Part shown: positions 18,330 through 31,013 of the stretch, piece by piece
Layout of the letters: every line of letters begins with the position of its first letter
Position numbering within the stretch: the first letter of the stretch is position 1
NCBI GenBank assembly: GCA_024305405.1
Contig: JAKNDB010000086.1
Coordinates: forward strand, 558,001-622,000
Direction of reading: 5' to 3'
Length of the DNA stretch: 64,000 nt
From: Dirofilaria immitis
Taxonomy: Eukaryota; Nematoda; Chromadorea; Rhabditida; Onchocercidae
Position numbers and translations under genes: made by a program
The notes under the pieces: generated by a model
Databases searched by the model: none
The model's input: the letters and a program-made list of their open reading frames with translations, nothing else
What the model was told of the DNA's origin: nothing

Positions 18330-19800
18330 TTATTTCATTCTCTTTATAAGTTCAGCAATCTGTTGGTTGTCTGCATATTTTTGAAATATATATATATGAA
18401 TATTTTTGCCTCTATATAATCCATGATAGCAACGAGGTTGTTTGTCAATTGGATTGCCACCAAATTCTGATTTCTGCAAAAACATAATTTAAATATTCTT
18501 TTCTTCTAACTTTGAAACGAACATTTAATCATTCTAACCTGATACGTTTGTATTCGGCCAGAAAGTCTCTTCTTTTTATATACATTGGCCATTTTCTAGC
18601 ATCTTTCCAAGGGCCAAAATTACTTCTAAAGCAATAATTGAGAATTATTACATACTAAAAACCATCAGGAAAATATTAATAATTGAAACCGAACTAGTTA
18701 TATAATAGAAAAATATTTAAAGCTTTAGTCCAATTCCAATAAAGGAAGCTAAATTCTCGTAAATCAATGAAATATGGATTGATCTCATAATCATGATTTC
18801 GTTTAGTATACATCTTGTAGATTTGCGATGGTACAATTGGTATTGGCTGGTTCTAAAAGCGAAAATCAGCTGAAAATCTTTGAAATAAGCAGATAAATTT
18901 TAAGTGACTTTCGAATTGTTTATGCCATATTTAATTTACAAGAACCGATAGAGATATTGCAACAGTTTTTCATATTCATTCACAGATACTGATTTTTCAT
19001 AATTGATCAATTATTTGTTTATTCAGAAATTGCAATATTTAATTCTGTCAAAAATAAGTATTAAACTTTTCATTATTCTTTAAATCTTTTATAAAGATTC
19101 TGAAATGGTAAAATTGAATGTTTATTCATTTTATAACAGGAAAATTTAAAAACCTTGATTGTTGACAGAGTGTATGACTGGTACCAAATTGTAAATAACT
19201 TCGATAAATGGTATTTAGGCTAGAATTTATCCAACCGTAATAAGAACTCATTGTATCGCGGTCTAAAAAAGTAACGCTAAAGCAATTTGCAGAATGGCGA
19301 TGCATTGTGAGGAAGAATGTAAAAAGCATTAACTTCGTGAAAAGTCAGAGCAAATATTTCACAGTTCATACTTCACAAAATTGTGAAGTATGTATCTGTG
19401 AAGCACAAATATTTTGAAATCCATATCACTTCTTAGATCGTATTTTTGGAGTGTTGATAATGAAACCGACGTCTTTCATATCTTATATTAGTAAGTCAAC
19501 GAAAGAGTTTCTTAATTTATGATTTCAAAAAATTTTTGAAAGTTGAAAAAACTTACCACTAATAAAATTGACGAAATAGGGGACATGATTAGAATAGTCA
19601 GGAAGTGTACTAACTGCAGAAGCGGCAATAGCAGTAGTATTTGACTGAATAGAGGTAGAATTCTTATACATTATTGATATTAGAGTCGTATAGAAACAGT
19701 TAATGATGATGTACCATTGTTGTCGTTGGATATGCAAATAATTGAAGATTCTGGAAAGAATATATTCGAAAATTTTAATAGTCGAAGTAACTAAGGACAT
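18330..19800 (-). CDS. Unrecognised protein gene, partly resolved exon structure
   Basis: Five exons are suggested: 19800-19557 (ATG at 19800), 19262-19138, 18852 to about 18727 (3' end unclear), 18625-18539 and 18473-18330 (stop TAA). Exon 1 to 2 and 2 to 3 join in phase through GTAAGT and GTTATA donors. The product begins MSLVTSTIKIFEYILSRIF, continues through YYGWINSSLNTIYRSYLQFG and PIPIVPSQIYKMYTKRNHDY, and ends with aromatic-rich, basic blocks (FGPWKDARKWPMYIKRRDF; YHGLYRGKNIHIYIF). The donor of exon 3 could not be found. The 18539 junction needs one extra base (AG read as AGG), in line with the deletions seen elsewhere. I do not recognise the family; the basic, W/Y-rich C-terminus could suit an organelle ribosomal or RNA-binding protein, which is only a guess. 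Confidence 0.55.
19351..19412. repeat. Inverted repeat / hairpin
   Basis: A near-perfect palindrome sits in the first intron of the minus-strand gene. The core CATACTTCACAA/TTGTGAAGTATG has a two-base AA spacer. Beyond a small bulge the arms continue as CACAG and CTGTG, and then as CAAATATT on both sides. The stem is about 20 bp with almost no loop, so it would form a cruciform or a hairpin in RNA. Confidence 0.75.
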
Positions 19801-22052
19801 AGCAGAGACAATTAAAGTATTTCAGTTTCTCGACGCCGTCTTCTTAAAATGTAAATCGTGCGACACCATTTCGATGATGTATCAGCATTTACTATTTTCC
19901 TATTTTTCCTACGATAATATTTATCTGTGTTTTAATTTGACATTTGTCTTCATTCTCTTAGAAACAGAGTCACTTAACTTTCACATTTAGATTATTTTTA
20001 AAAGAAGATAGATGTGCCGAAAACTTGATTCCAAGTTATACATATGTCAATAATAAGCATATGGCCATAATTTCGTACTTATATACATGCATACCAGCAA
20101 TAAAAATGGATTTAAATAATTGATAGAAGCTTGACAAAGATTGATAAAAAAAAATTTTACAAGATTCTGTCTATTTTTTTACTAATCCAAAATAATTGAC
20201 TATCATTTTGAAAATGAATCCAAGAAGGAATTTTCGAATCAAACAATAAAAATATAAATCAAAACTTTCCTTTAAATGAGATAAAATACACATTGTTGCT
20301 ATTCAGAATAAACAGATAACGAAGCTTCAACTATTTCGATTTTTAAAAGAAAAGTGTTCGGAAAAACCAGATAAAATAATATTTATCAGAGAGCAAAATA
20401 GATAGCGTTTTAACAAGTCGAGATGTAGCTACAAAAATTTTTTTAGGTTGATAGCATTTTAGAGAAATTTTATTCAAATGACTTTTGACATCTTACTTTT
20501 AAATGCTTCAAACTTTATGAACTTTCATATAGGAAGAGGAGAAAAATAGATTTAAGATCAATTAATCCATCCATTATTCCTGTCATTATCTTCTATTAGT
20601 TTCTTCTTTAGATAAAAATAAATATATCTCCTTGAAATATTGATGAACGAACGATGAATTATTTTACAGAATTACTAAAGAATAATAACTAATGAGTAGT
20701 AATAACATCAAACGAAAAGAATGTGGTAAGTATAAAATGAAACCGTATCGATAGTTTGAGAGTTTGCTTACGGGATTGTGCAACGAATAAAGTACTATAA
20801 TTGTTGAAAAAATAAAATTTTCCACAGAAAGTGGAACGTGAAGCATACAATTATCGAAATCTAAGCAAGTAATGATTTTGATTTCAATGTAGAGCAAAAG
20901 CGCGGTTTCATATAAAGTCGGAAAATTATTAAAATCAATAATCGCTCTTTTTCTTCATATAAACTGAAGACAAATTATTTGAAGTGCATTGGCCTAAAGC
21001 ACCACAATTTCCTTCAAATACAAATTTTATCATTATCCCTTTTCCCTTACTAATTATTCAAAATTTAGCAATTGCACAAAAGCGTCATAGCTAAAAATCT
21101 ATGGTCATTTACCGATTATCAATATTAACACAAAAATATTTCCTTTTAATTTTTCGATACTTGTTTACTTTGTCTTACGCGTTTATAGAAATGATATTGA
21201 ATACAATTTCTTATACGAAAAAACAAACTACAAATTTGAATCGAACAAAACTATTTGGAAAAATTTACAATTCATTTTTGATTAATTTAATGTTAATCGT
21301 ATCCGAAAATCAGTGCATAATTTTGAAAGTTTTGAAAATATTGTTGTAGTTCCAAAGAAAAAGAGAAAACAGAATTGTGTGGAGATATTTATTTACAAAG
21401 ACAAAAGTGAGATAAAAATGACACTGCGAAGGTCAAATTCCTTATTAATTAAAGAGTTTTGTTTATATAAACTTTTGCAAATATACAGCAATCTGGAAAA
21501 TTAAAGTTAAAAAACTATATAGAATTATCGTTAAGCTTAAACGGTGATTGGAAATCTCACATGTTATTCCATTTTCTCGGAATTAAATTGTCATTTATAG
21601 TCTTAATTTTTAAGCAAATTTGATTTTCCAAAAATGAAGAATTAGCAAGAGCTAAGTAAAATATTAATTTTCACCGAAGGTTTTCTTTGGACACTATAAT
21701 AACTTTTCCTTAGATCAGAAGAAATTTATGTTTACACAAGCTTTTCATTCTTTAGTTTATATCCTCTAGAATACATAGTCTATTTAGTATAAAGCTTAAG
21801 CAGTTAGAATTTAGCTTTTAAAAATGTACAAGTAGTTGTAAATTTTAAATTTTATGACACTTGCAAATTTGCTACGGAAATTTAGATATGCGGATAATTT
21901 CAAAGATCTTCATTGGATATGCATTCTAACGCATCCAAAAAAGTATATAGAAATTAATTCAGTTCTGTTTAATCAAGGTTGATAAACTACCAAATTTATA
22001 AATATCGGACTTAGTCGTAATAAGCATAATATTTTGTCTGTCTCATCGATGT

Positions 22053-22099
22053 TTTAAAAAATAGACCTACTAAAGATTAAAAAATAGATCTACTCAATC
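22053..22099. repeat. Two-copy tandem repeat, about 24-bp unit
   Basis: TTAAAAAATAGACCTACT is followed at once by TTAAAAAATAGATCTACT with one mismatch in the shared core. It looks like a recent local duplication. Confidence 0.6.
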
Positions 22100-22875
22100 G
22101 ATAATTTTCGTTTATATTTATAATAGATTAATAAATAAAATTTATTTCTATTTACAATAAATTAATACTTTTAGAATGCATAATATTTCGGTATTTAATA
22201 TAAAAATAAATAAATACATTTCGAAATACCAAATGAGCAAACTTATCGCCTTTGGTTTGCATAAATGTGATAAAGAAAAGTGGCATGAAAAGAATACCTG
22301 TGTTAAAGTGAGATAGCCTTCGCCTTTGTCAATTAAACGAGCTCCACATCATTTCGAGATAGTGGGAATATACCCTTTGATACTAAGAATTATCGTGAGA
22401 GAGGAAGAAAAAATACATAGAAAGGAATGAGAGATGATAAAAATGACAATTTATAATAATAAAATTTATTGAGAAAAGAAATAACTCTTAAAGACCTAAA
22501 TCATGCCATATTTTTTTCTTGGTCAGCTGAAGAGAAAAACAATAACTAATTTTCAGTGAACTATTAATAATAAGCTATTCTTTCTGCACTTTTCTTATTT
22601 CAGGCTTTAATTAAATTACCAAAAATGAAAAATAAAAGTTTGTAATAAATTGAGAAAAATTTGGCTTCCGCATATTTTTACAAATTTTGTAATTATCTGT
22701 TTAAATACCAAAAACGAATATAATTTAGGATTTTTTATGAAACGTTTCATTTATGATAGCATTAGTTAGAAAGTGATTAATAATGATAAATTTCCTCTTA
22801 AAGACTTATGTTATTGATTATTCGGGAACTGTACTAATCGAATTGAAATTTAGAGAAAATATAGGAAAATAAAAA

Positions 22876-22909
22876 ATATATATATATATACATATATATA
22901 CATATATAA
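22876..22909. repeat. AT dinucleotide microsatellite
   Basis: A TA run interrupted twice by TACATA units. Simple sequence repeat in AT-rich intergenic DNA. Confidence 0.85.
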
Positions 22910-25900
22910 TAATTTATCATCTAACACTCTCAAGAATATCATGAAGATTGTAAAGATTTTGAACAAATGCTAATTCAAATTTCAAGAATTCATTCAAATT
23001 TCTGAGAATCTGAAAATTATTATCGAAGATTATTGAGATAAAAGCATTATTTAAATTATCAGAATTTGTGAATTTGGAAAAGAAATTTTGTATCAAATGG
23101 AAATAAGCTTTGGTTTAAATTAAGTAACTAAATATTAATGATTTCACATTATGGCTTATCATTTTTCTTAATTTTTAGCAGGAAAATTTGTTAGACATAT
23201 GAATTGATCAGAAAATTGATTGCATCATTTATTAAATATTGAAAAAGAACGAAAGAAAATAAAAGTTATAATTGCGCTATGGCGCTTTTCCTAATGATAT
23301 ATATGTACCATGCAGTGCAATTTATAATAGCGTATACAAGATAAAAATGACCCATCCAAATGATTAGATTATTGCAAAAAAGAGGGATATCTTTCTAATC
23401 AGTATTGAGTATGATAATAAGAGGATTATTATAAGTATTTATCACTCTTTGGAAATTATGCACACTAATAATGGGATGACATTTATTCTATGCATAAAAT
23501 GGTATTAATGCACAACAACTAAATACCCAGTCCGAAAATCAATCATTATTCGCCTTTTTAATATTATTTAACTTCAAAACAAAAACCAACCATCTTTTGA
23601 AACCTTTCCCATCAATGAACCATGCAGTTTTTTCTATAATTGAAAATATCGGTATGATTATTAAAATCGGCTAATCATTCAATTAATTCATTTCAAATAC
23701 TGCTGATCTATTAAAATGCTAAAAAGAATTTGGTGACTAATTTCAAATATTTTCAATTATTTAAAGAAAATTTAAAATTTTAAAAATTTGTTTAGTTTAA
23801 CAGATAATTGCTTGACATATACAAATCAAAGAATGCAGTAAAGAAATCTCTACGATTTAGAAAATAGATTTATGAAAAATAATTGCAATGATAGAACAAA
23901 ATTTACTGTACAATAACTTTTAATTTTTGTAGTTGTTTGTAATATAAGTTAAATTTCAAGAAAATCTCAAATAAGACCATTTAGCCAAAAATATATTAGT
24001 ACATCTATTCTAGTATATTATGTTGAATTACAAAATATTTTCAGCATATAATTAAATTACCGATATCAATTTGTAAATGCTTTTGTAAATGAGAATTAAC
24101 ATTTTCCGGAAATAAATCTTATGATTCATTTATAAAAATCAATACGAATTTGGTTTTATTTTCGACAATGATGTAGTAGTAATATTGAGGTAGTAGTAGT
24201 CATGGTATTGTCTAATTATTGATAACTGAAAGGCTCTTTCGACTTTTTAAAACATATTTTCTTCCACTATAACATAAATTTCATATATTTCTATTAAATG
24301 AAATACGGAATCCATTGAATAATTGGCAGTATATATAAAGTAGCCTTTCATCGCTCTATTTCTAATTATTATTTTATCAGATCTAAGAAATTACAGCAGA
24401 AAATCTATAAAACAATTCCAACACTGACAATTGCTAAGTAGATTAATTGACAATTGGCATAATCAGTCCCTTCCAAATGTAGTGTTACATCATGATAAAG
24501 AAAAATGATACTATAATGATAGGATAAACGAAGTTTGAAAAAGCTCAAAAATATAATGTATCATGCAGTTAAATACTAATCTCGATGTCTTAGAATCTTC
24601 CTGAATCATATTTCTTGTCACACAAAGAATGGTTAGCAATTTATTGCTTGTATATTTCGGAATTTAAGATAAGTTCAGCAAGAAAAACTCAGAGAACAGC
24701 GCCTGTTAAAGCAATATTTTGAATTTTCGTGAATAAATCGTAAATCAGCTTTCGATATGCATATTATGTTAATAAGTAAATCATATCAATAAAGCGATGG
24801 AATAATCTTTATCTATTATATATTACATCAAACAATAAACAAAACAGAATCTTCGATTTGGGATATTAAAATTCTTTCTTGTTGTTAACGATGCTGCGGA
24901 TAAATTGATATGACAAAATGAAAAATGATAATACATGACGATAAGAAGTATGATATGAAGATTGCATGAGATTTACATCAATCAGGCTGAATCAATATAC
25001 ATAGGGGAAATTTGAAAAGTTGTTGAGCTAAGTTACCTTAAAAAATTGAAATTTATCTAAATTCCAGTTTTTTTCATTTTTTTAAAAGTAAAAAAAGTTG
25101 GAAACTAAGTTTAAAAAATGAATAAAAATATTTATTTTAAAGAATAGTTTTTGATGTGCTCTTGATTCTCTTATAAATCAATGAAAATCGATATGGATTA
25201 ATAATATAAGGTAAGAAAATAAAGCACTTATGTCGCAAAAACTTTTGTTATTTAAACTTCAAATTTGTGAAATTCAATAAAGATTTTTAATTTGAAAACT
25301 TAAAAATGAATGTAAAATAAAATTTTATTAAGTTAATCAAGCAAAATTTTTTTAGTATATTTAAAAAAAAAAAGAGACTGTATTGTTATTATTAAGGAGT
25401 ACATTCTATAGTCTTTGTTAATACCCTAAATGCCAATGAAAAATTTTGCAGATGAGAAGAGAAATTTTTGTAGACGAAATAACATTTTACATCACAGTAT
25501 GCTTTTTTGTATGAATTTGAGAAATAAACTGCAAAACATATTTATATAGTGATTTTATGAGGACAATTGGATGCAAACAAGCGTCTTTTTTTTTTTGAAT
25601 GTTGTTATGATAATCTAACTATCCCTATTTCAAACTTGTCTAATATTAAATTGGAGACTTGAAATTGAAATTTAGTTGGTATGAACTCTAAGATCTAAGA
25701 ATCGAATCAATAATTCAGAAAATCGTTGTAGAAAATATCTGTGGATCAGTGTAGTTTGATAGTTGTAAAATAGTATTAAAAGATAGAAAAAGAATTCCAG
25801 TTTACCATCACCGAATGATAATGTATTTCAATTGAATTTAAACTTAAAAACATTGTTTCAATACATATATCTTATTTTTGCTAAAACTTTCAAAAGAATC

Positions 25901-28609
25901 ATATTTATTATCTTTTCGTAAATCAAAGATCATTGAAATTTCTGCTTATCTCTTTTTTTCCTTTATTTTCTTCGCTTTTATTGTAATTTATTTTGTTTGA
26001 AATAAGTGTATTTTTTTGTATCATCTTTGTTATTTTAAAAATTGGATAATAATTAAATAATAAAAATTTTTTCGAGATAATAAATGAGCGTTCACTATCA
26101 TGAAAACATTTCATTGTAATGGCATATTTCCGAAAACAGATATTATAATAGTAATAATATCGACGACAATAAATGTTCAGATTGAGATATTTTAGATAAA
26201 TGTCATTGTTAATATTTGAAAGATTCGAGAAACAGTTCGATTTGACAAGTTTACGATGGAGCTGTATTCCTTCCAAAAAGATTATATAAATTTAATTAAG
26301 TTGTTATTATCTAGCTGGAGCTGTTTTTCTAAAAAATTATCTTTTCATGATTTAACGTGATAAAATGATGAATGGTTATTGTTATTTAACATCAAGCCTC
26401 GAAATACTTGAGACTATAGAGCCAGATTAGAAAAATACAAAACTTGAACAAGAAAACTGAGCTCTTGATTATGTCAGACAAAATGTATTGTTACTGCATT
26501 TTTCCTTCATGCAGACAAAACCGCAAAGCTTAATATCACTGAATCACATATAAGTATGATAAATTTCAGAATTCATTCCGACTATTTCTGAGAATCAGTG
26601 GACAAATATGTCTGTTCACTATTGTATTTCAGAAAATAAGACTATAAGAAAGATTTCCTATAATTGAATAGATATTGATTATATTTTTATCATTTTTTTC
26701 ATGTTTATTACTGTTTCGCTATTTAAAATAAAAAAAAAAAAGAATAATATATAAAAAATAAAAATTTTTTCGTTACATTCAAAAAAGTAAGAGAAGATCA
26801 GTTTTCTAATTTTCCCAATTTTATATTTTGAAATTATTTATGAAATTAATTAATTCTAAAAAAACGAATTGATGAAAAATAGCGAAGACTGCTATGAAGC
26901 AGAATGCAATGCAATTAAATCGAAATAAAATTTTTCTGCTTTTTCTGTTAGTTACAATAAGAAAAACATATACCTTTTCTATTTTTAAATAAAAATATTT
27001 TACAAATGCTAAATATAGTCATATTTGAAATATATGAACTTTTGGACATTAGGACTTTCTTGTCTAGTTGAGACATTATCATTAAAAATTTCAGCTGAAC
27101 TGAAAAAAAAGAGCAGAAGAGTTCTGTTAAAGACAATCTTAAAAATTATGAAATTTAGATAACTTCATTTTTTTGTTATGGCGGAGTTTCCCGTAAGTCT
27201 ACATTTGTTTACATGAAGGATACTGCTTTGTCGCTTGCTTATGTATTTATGATGTGTTCCATTGTCGTTTTTCTGGAAGCGTATGAAATTGAACTTTTCT
27301 AAAGCTGAATAGAAATACGATAAATTTTCATTTCAAAATAAACAACTGCAAGTTATTTGAGTAACAAACATTAATAAAATGCATAAAATCAGACAAGATC
27401 ACCGGTAATTCATTAAACAGTAATGCGACAAATTCAAACAATTGATAACATGGAATTATACACTAAACAGTTAAAACGAATTATATTATTTTGTTTTCTT
27501 TACGTTATTTTTGGCATATTCCTTGTCTTGATTTAGAAAAGGAAAGCAAAAATAAGCATTTCGATTATTGGTTATTGGATAGCTTATAACAATCAATACA
27601 CAAACAACTTGTTTGTTATTCTTCATTAAATTTATTCAAAGAAAAATTTTAAAAATTGTTTGCAAATGTTATAAAATTACTTCTTCTATGTTAAAGAGCC
27701 TAATTCTAATCTAAAAATTACAAATCTTGAAAGCAAAAAGATGGCAGCGAACATACTTTACATTCTTAATCAATTCTCGATTCTAAAGAGATCAATCGCA
27801 ATAGTGCGATATTCACTATATCACCATCACCATTAAAGATTAGTGTTTGCGATTATTCTCTCACAAAAGTGAATTCTAACTGTTATGTTATTTAATCAGC
27901 AAATAGACATCAAGAAATCTTCGCTTTTCTCCCCGAAACCAACTCATTATTCTTGACACGCAAATATCGAACTTCCGAAATTTTGATAAGAAGCATTTCA
28001 TAAAATGCGTTTTCTAAATATTTAGCGTGATTTACTTAATGCATGAGAGAAGCTCATGTAATTGATAGAAAACCCGCGTTAATCTCTACTTTATCCTATT
28101 CCAAAAAAAATTGAATACCAATTATTCAAAGAAAAAAGTTTAATTTCCTTTGTAAGCAAAATATAAGGAGTAGCTAGATCTCGTCGTAACTACGAATATT
28201 TTTGTCGTAACGCCGACGAAAATTATGCCTTCGATGAACCATATTAAGTGGTTTTCTGATGAATGTGTGAAAGCGATAACATTTCCATTTATTACCTACC
28301 AAAGATTCTGCAAATTTTGGGATTCTTCTAATTCTTTTTACTTTTTCAGTTTTTTCTAGCAAATTTAGTTTCATATTTTATTGCTACGTTGTAAATTTAA
28401 GATAGAAATAATCTAATTATTTGATTCATATTTTTACAAATATATTATGAATGATATTTAAAAAATGATTGAGAGGTTGACTAATCGTATTGAATTCAAT
28501 TGGCCGATTTTTCAACCGACAACCAATGAAAGCATATTCAGTCATTGCTAGTTATTCAGATTGAGAATGCATGATGTTGGTTTCTGAAAAATAATTAAGT
28601 AGTAAGAGT

Positions 28610-28729
28610 ATGGATAGTGGTTTAGAGGAACATGAGGATAAAATAACCTCAAAAGTAACATTATCGAAGAAGCACATTATTTGTATATATATCATATTTG
28701 TATCGTTATCAACATACCATTACGATTTT
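28610..28729 (+). CDS. Candidate first coding exon (possibly of the AP-2 gene)
   Basis: ATG at 28610 opens 40 codons beginning MDSGLEEHEDKITSK and reaches a perfect GTAAGT donor at 28730 in phase 0. Weaker internal donors exist (GTAACA after TSK, GTATAT after HII). The acidic start would suit a transcription factor, but the end of the full frame is hydrophobic (IICIYIIFVSL), which does not. The nearest plus-strand gene is the AP-2 factor 2.3 kb downstream. No phase link could be proven. Confidence 0.25.
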
Positions 28730-30224
28730 GTAAGTTTAGTGAATTTTAATCCTTGTTAGATAAGAATATGTGGGATACGTGCAATTAACATGATAAGTTA
28801 ATTTTTCTATCCTGCAATTTCAGATGGCTTTTACATTTCTAGTCGACAGAAAAGATTAATGATATCAAAATGATTTATTTTTGATGGCTTAAAAATTCTC
28901 TAGCTACCAGAGCAACATAAAGATTAAGATGTTTTCCAGATCTATCACTTCGATGGTATAATACAAATAAAAATGAAAACTGAAAATGAGATCTTAACAA
29001 GATGTATGAATTAAAAATTTTCACTGTATATTAAACGATACATGAAATTAAATACTAAGAAATGAATTTGAATAGAAATAAAAATAATATCAATGCTGTA
29101 AAAGGTCGAGTTAACACTCAATATCGTTGAAATGTTTCATAAAAGGTTGAAAAAATTTGGAAATTTCTAGAAAATATAATAGAATTATTTTTAGATAGTG
29201 TGTATAATTCAAATAGAACAAAATAGGTAATAATAAATTTTAATGTAATATGATATGATAATCACAGTATACAATACCTTTAAAAAGACCGGTGGATCTC
29301 GACAAAGTGAGTAATTTCTAAGAAATGAACATTCGTTAGCAAATAATACTAATACTTTGTAAAATTGTAAAATATATTATAATCATCTCGGGCTGTCCAA
29401 TTTCAGAAACTGTTGACACGAATGTCTAAAAAAGTTTTAAAATAGAAAAGACTTATCAATTATTGCTTTCTTCTGATTCTAACTCCTGTAGACATATACT
29501 TTTTTTTATTATTCTCACATTATTCCTCCATGTTCCGCACGACATTCAAACTTATTCGTGATATTAATCTTTTGGACTTCAATTTTTAAAGCTTAAAATC
29601 ACATTAAATTCAGCGAGATAAACACTATGCTGGAGCTTAATTACTGACCTGTCAGATTTCATTATTTTCCACCCAACGATGGCCAAGCAAATTAGATTTG
29701 AAAATTATCGCCCCTAGGTATCTTATCGACTCACTTTCTTCTTCTTGCTCTCATCTTTGAAGCTACTTATTTTAGGAAGCTACTGAATCTGTCTTTGTTT
29801 GGTTTTCCTATGAAGTTTCCTTTCCCGAATTCTTATTTTCATTATGGTTTTAAGGGAGAAAGAAATTTGAAATGTTAACTTATTTTTCATTTAAAGCGGT
29901 TTTGTATTCCAAGGCGATATAATTAATTTTTTTTTCGCCAGCACTTATCTCTTTTGCGATAAATGAGCTATTCAACAAAAAAGTTATAAAAAAGTCAAAT
30001 CCATCAGAAGTTAAACTAAAAGAATTTCCATTCATATTTTTTTAAATATTCTTAGAACAAAAAAAATACTTGATTTAGTAAACATTTAAGTCTTTCCTTT
30101 TCTATTTTCAGACTTAAACATTTTTCCAAATTTTAATTAATTTTATTGAATTTCTTTGAGGATAATTTCAAATTAATAAGAACTACCGTAGATGGGAGAT
30201 TTGCGCAAGTGTGCCTGATGAAAT

Positions 30225-30377
30225 ATGAAAAATAATATTGAAGAAGATGTAGAAGAAGCTTATAAATTGCTTATTAATTGTGAAGAGTGTGTGGAGCTGG
30301 GCTGTTCATGTCCTAGAGAGATTAAGCCAATATATATGAGCGTCCAGCTTACATCTGTTCTCACCATCTTTGCATAA
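30225..30377 (+). CDS. Candidate small ORF, 50 residues
   Basis: ATG at 30225 starts a frame beginning MKNNIEEDVEEAYKLL, with a Cys-rich middle (CEECVELGCSCP), ending at TAA 30375-30377. The composition is less AT-biased than the surroundings and has four cysteines in eleven residues. There is no recognised homologue. It could be an unrecognised exon, a small protein or chance. Confidence 0.2.
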   Translation: MKNNIEEDVEEAYKLLINCEECVELGCSCPREIKPIYMSVQLTSVLTIFA

Positions 30378-31013
30378 ATTTATATCCAGTCTTCGGATTT
30401 GCATTTTCTTGCTTGCAAAACCCATTTAGTCCTTGCGAAATTTCAGCAACAAATATTATTCGATTTTATACTTGCATTACTTATCTTTCAATATATTGAT
30501 AATCATACCTTATTTCACCTACCCTTTTAATAATTATATTTATTTAATTATTTACTGACGCAACCAAAATAATTAAATAATAAGCGAATATGATTTAATG
30601 AAATCTAACCAATCATTAAAGTATATTAGAAGCGCCGTGTCACTCTCTATTCTCTCTAAATGGTTCAATTGATCCTCACATCATTTATGAAAATTGAAAT
30701 CAAATTATCTTGTTATTTTTGCATCGGTTTCGAAGCATTTCAAGAATACGGTATCAGTTGTCGCTCTCGACCAATCAACGTCAAGAGAATCAAAGAATAT
30801 GAAGATAGCTATGAGAAATGTCAATTCGACTCTTAGCATTCCAGTTTTCTGCAATTTTCAGTCGATAAAACTGTGAATTTTAGATTATATTTCTATATGT
30901 ATTGCGGTCCTGTAGAGCGCAAACACGTGATCTCATCAGGAGGTCAAAGCATCATCTAATTTTTCTGGATGGATGATCGGAAATTTTTTGATTCTAAGCA
31001 TAGTCATAGCAGG

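Larger units (their letters stand above)
19801..28609. other. Gene-poor AT-rich stretch
   Basis: About 8.8 kb with no exon I can support. Frames of 60-117 codons (for example 26276-25923 and 20897-20664 on the minus strand, 21101-21349 on the plus strand) are rich in I, N, K, F and Y, as expected of chance frames in AT-rich DNA. It contains an AT microsatellite at 22876-22909 and a two-copy repeat near 22053-22099. It may hold distal regulatory DNA for the flanking genes, but nothing in the sequence shows this. Confidence 0.5.

Noticed and set aside
25923..26276. 117-codon minus-strand frame
   Set aside because: Composed mostly of Y, N, I, F and K with no motif; expected by chance in AT-rich DNA.
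19801..30200. Transposon or viral insertion in the gene-poor stretch
   Set aside because: No transposase, reverse transcriptase or integrase motif, and no terminal repeats, were seen.
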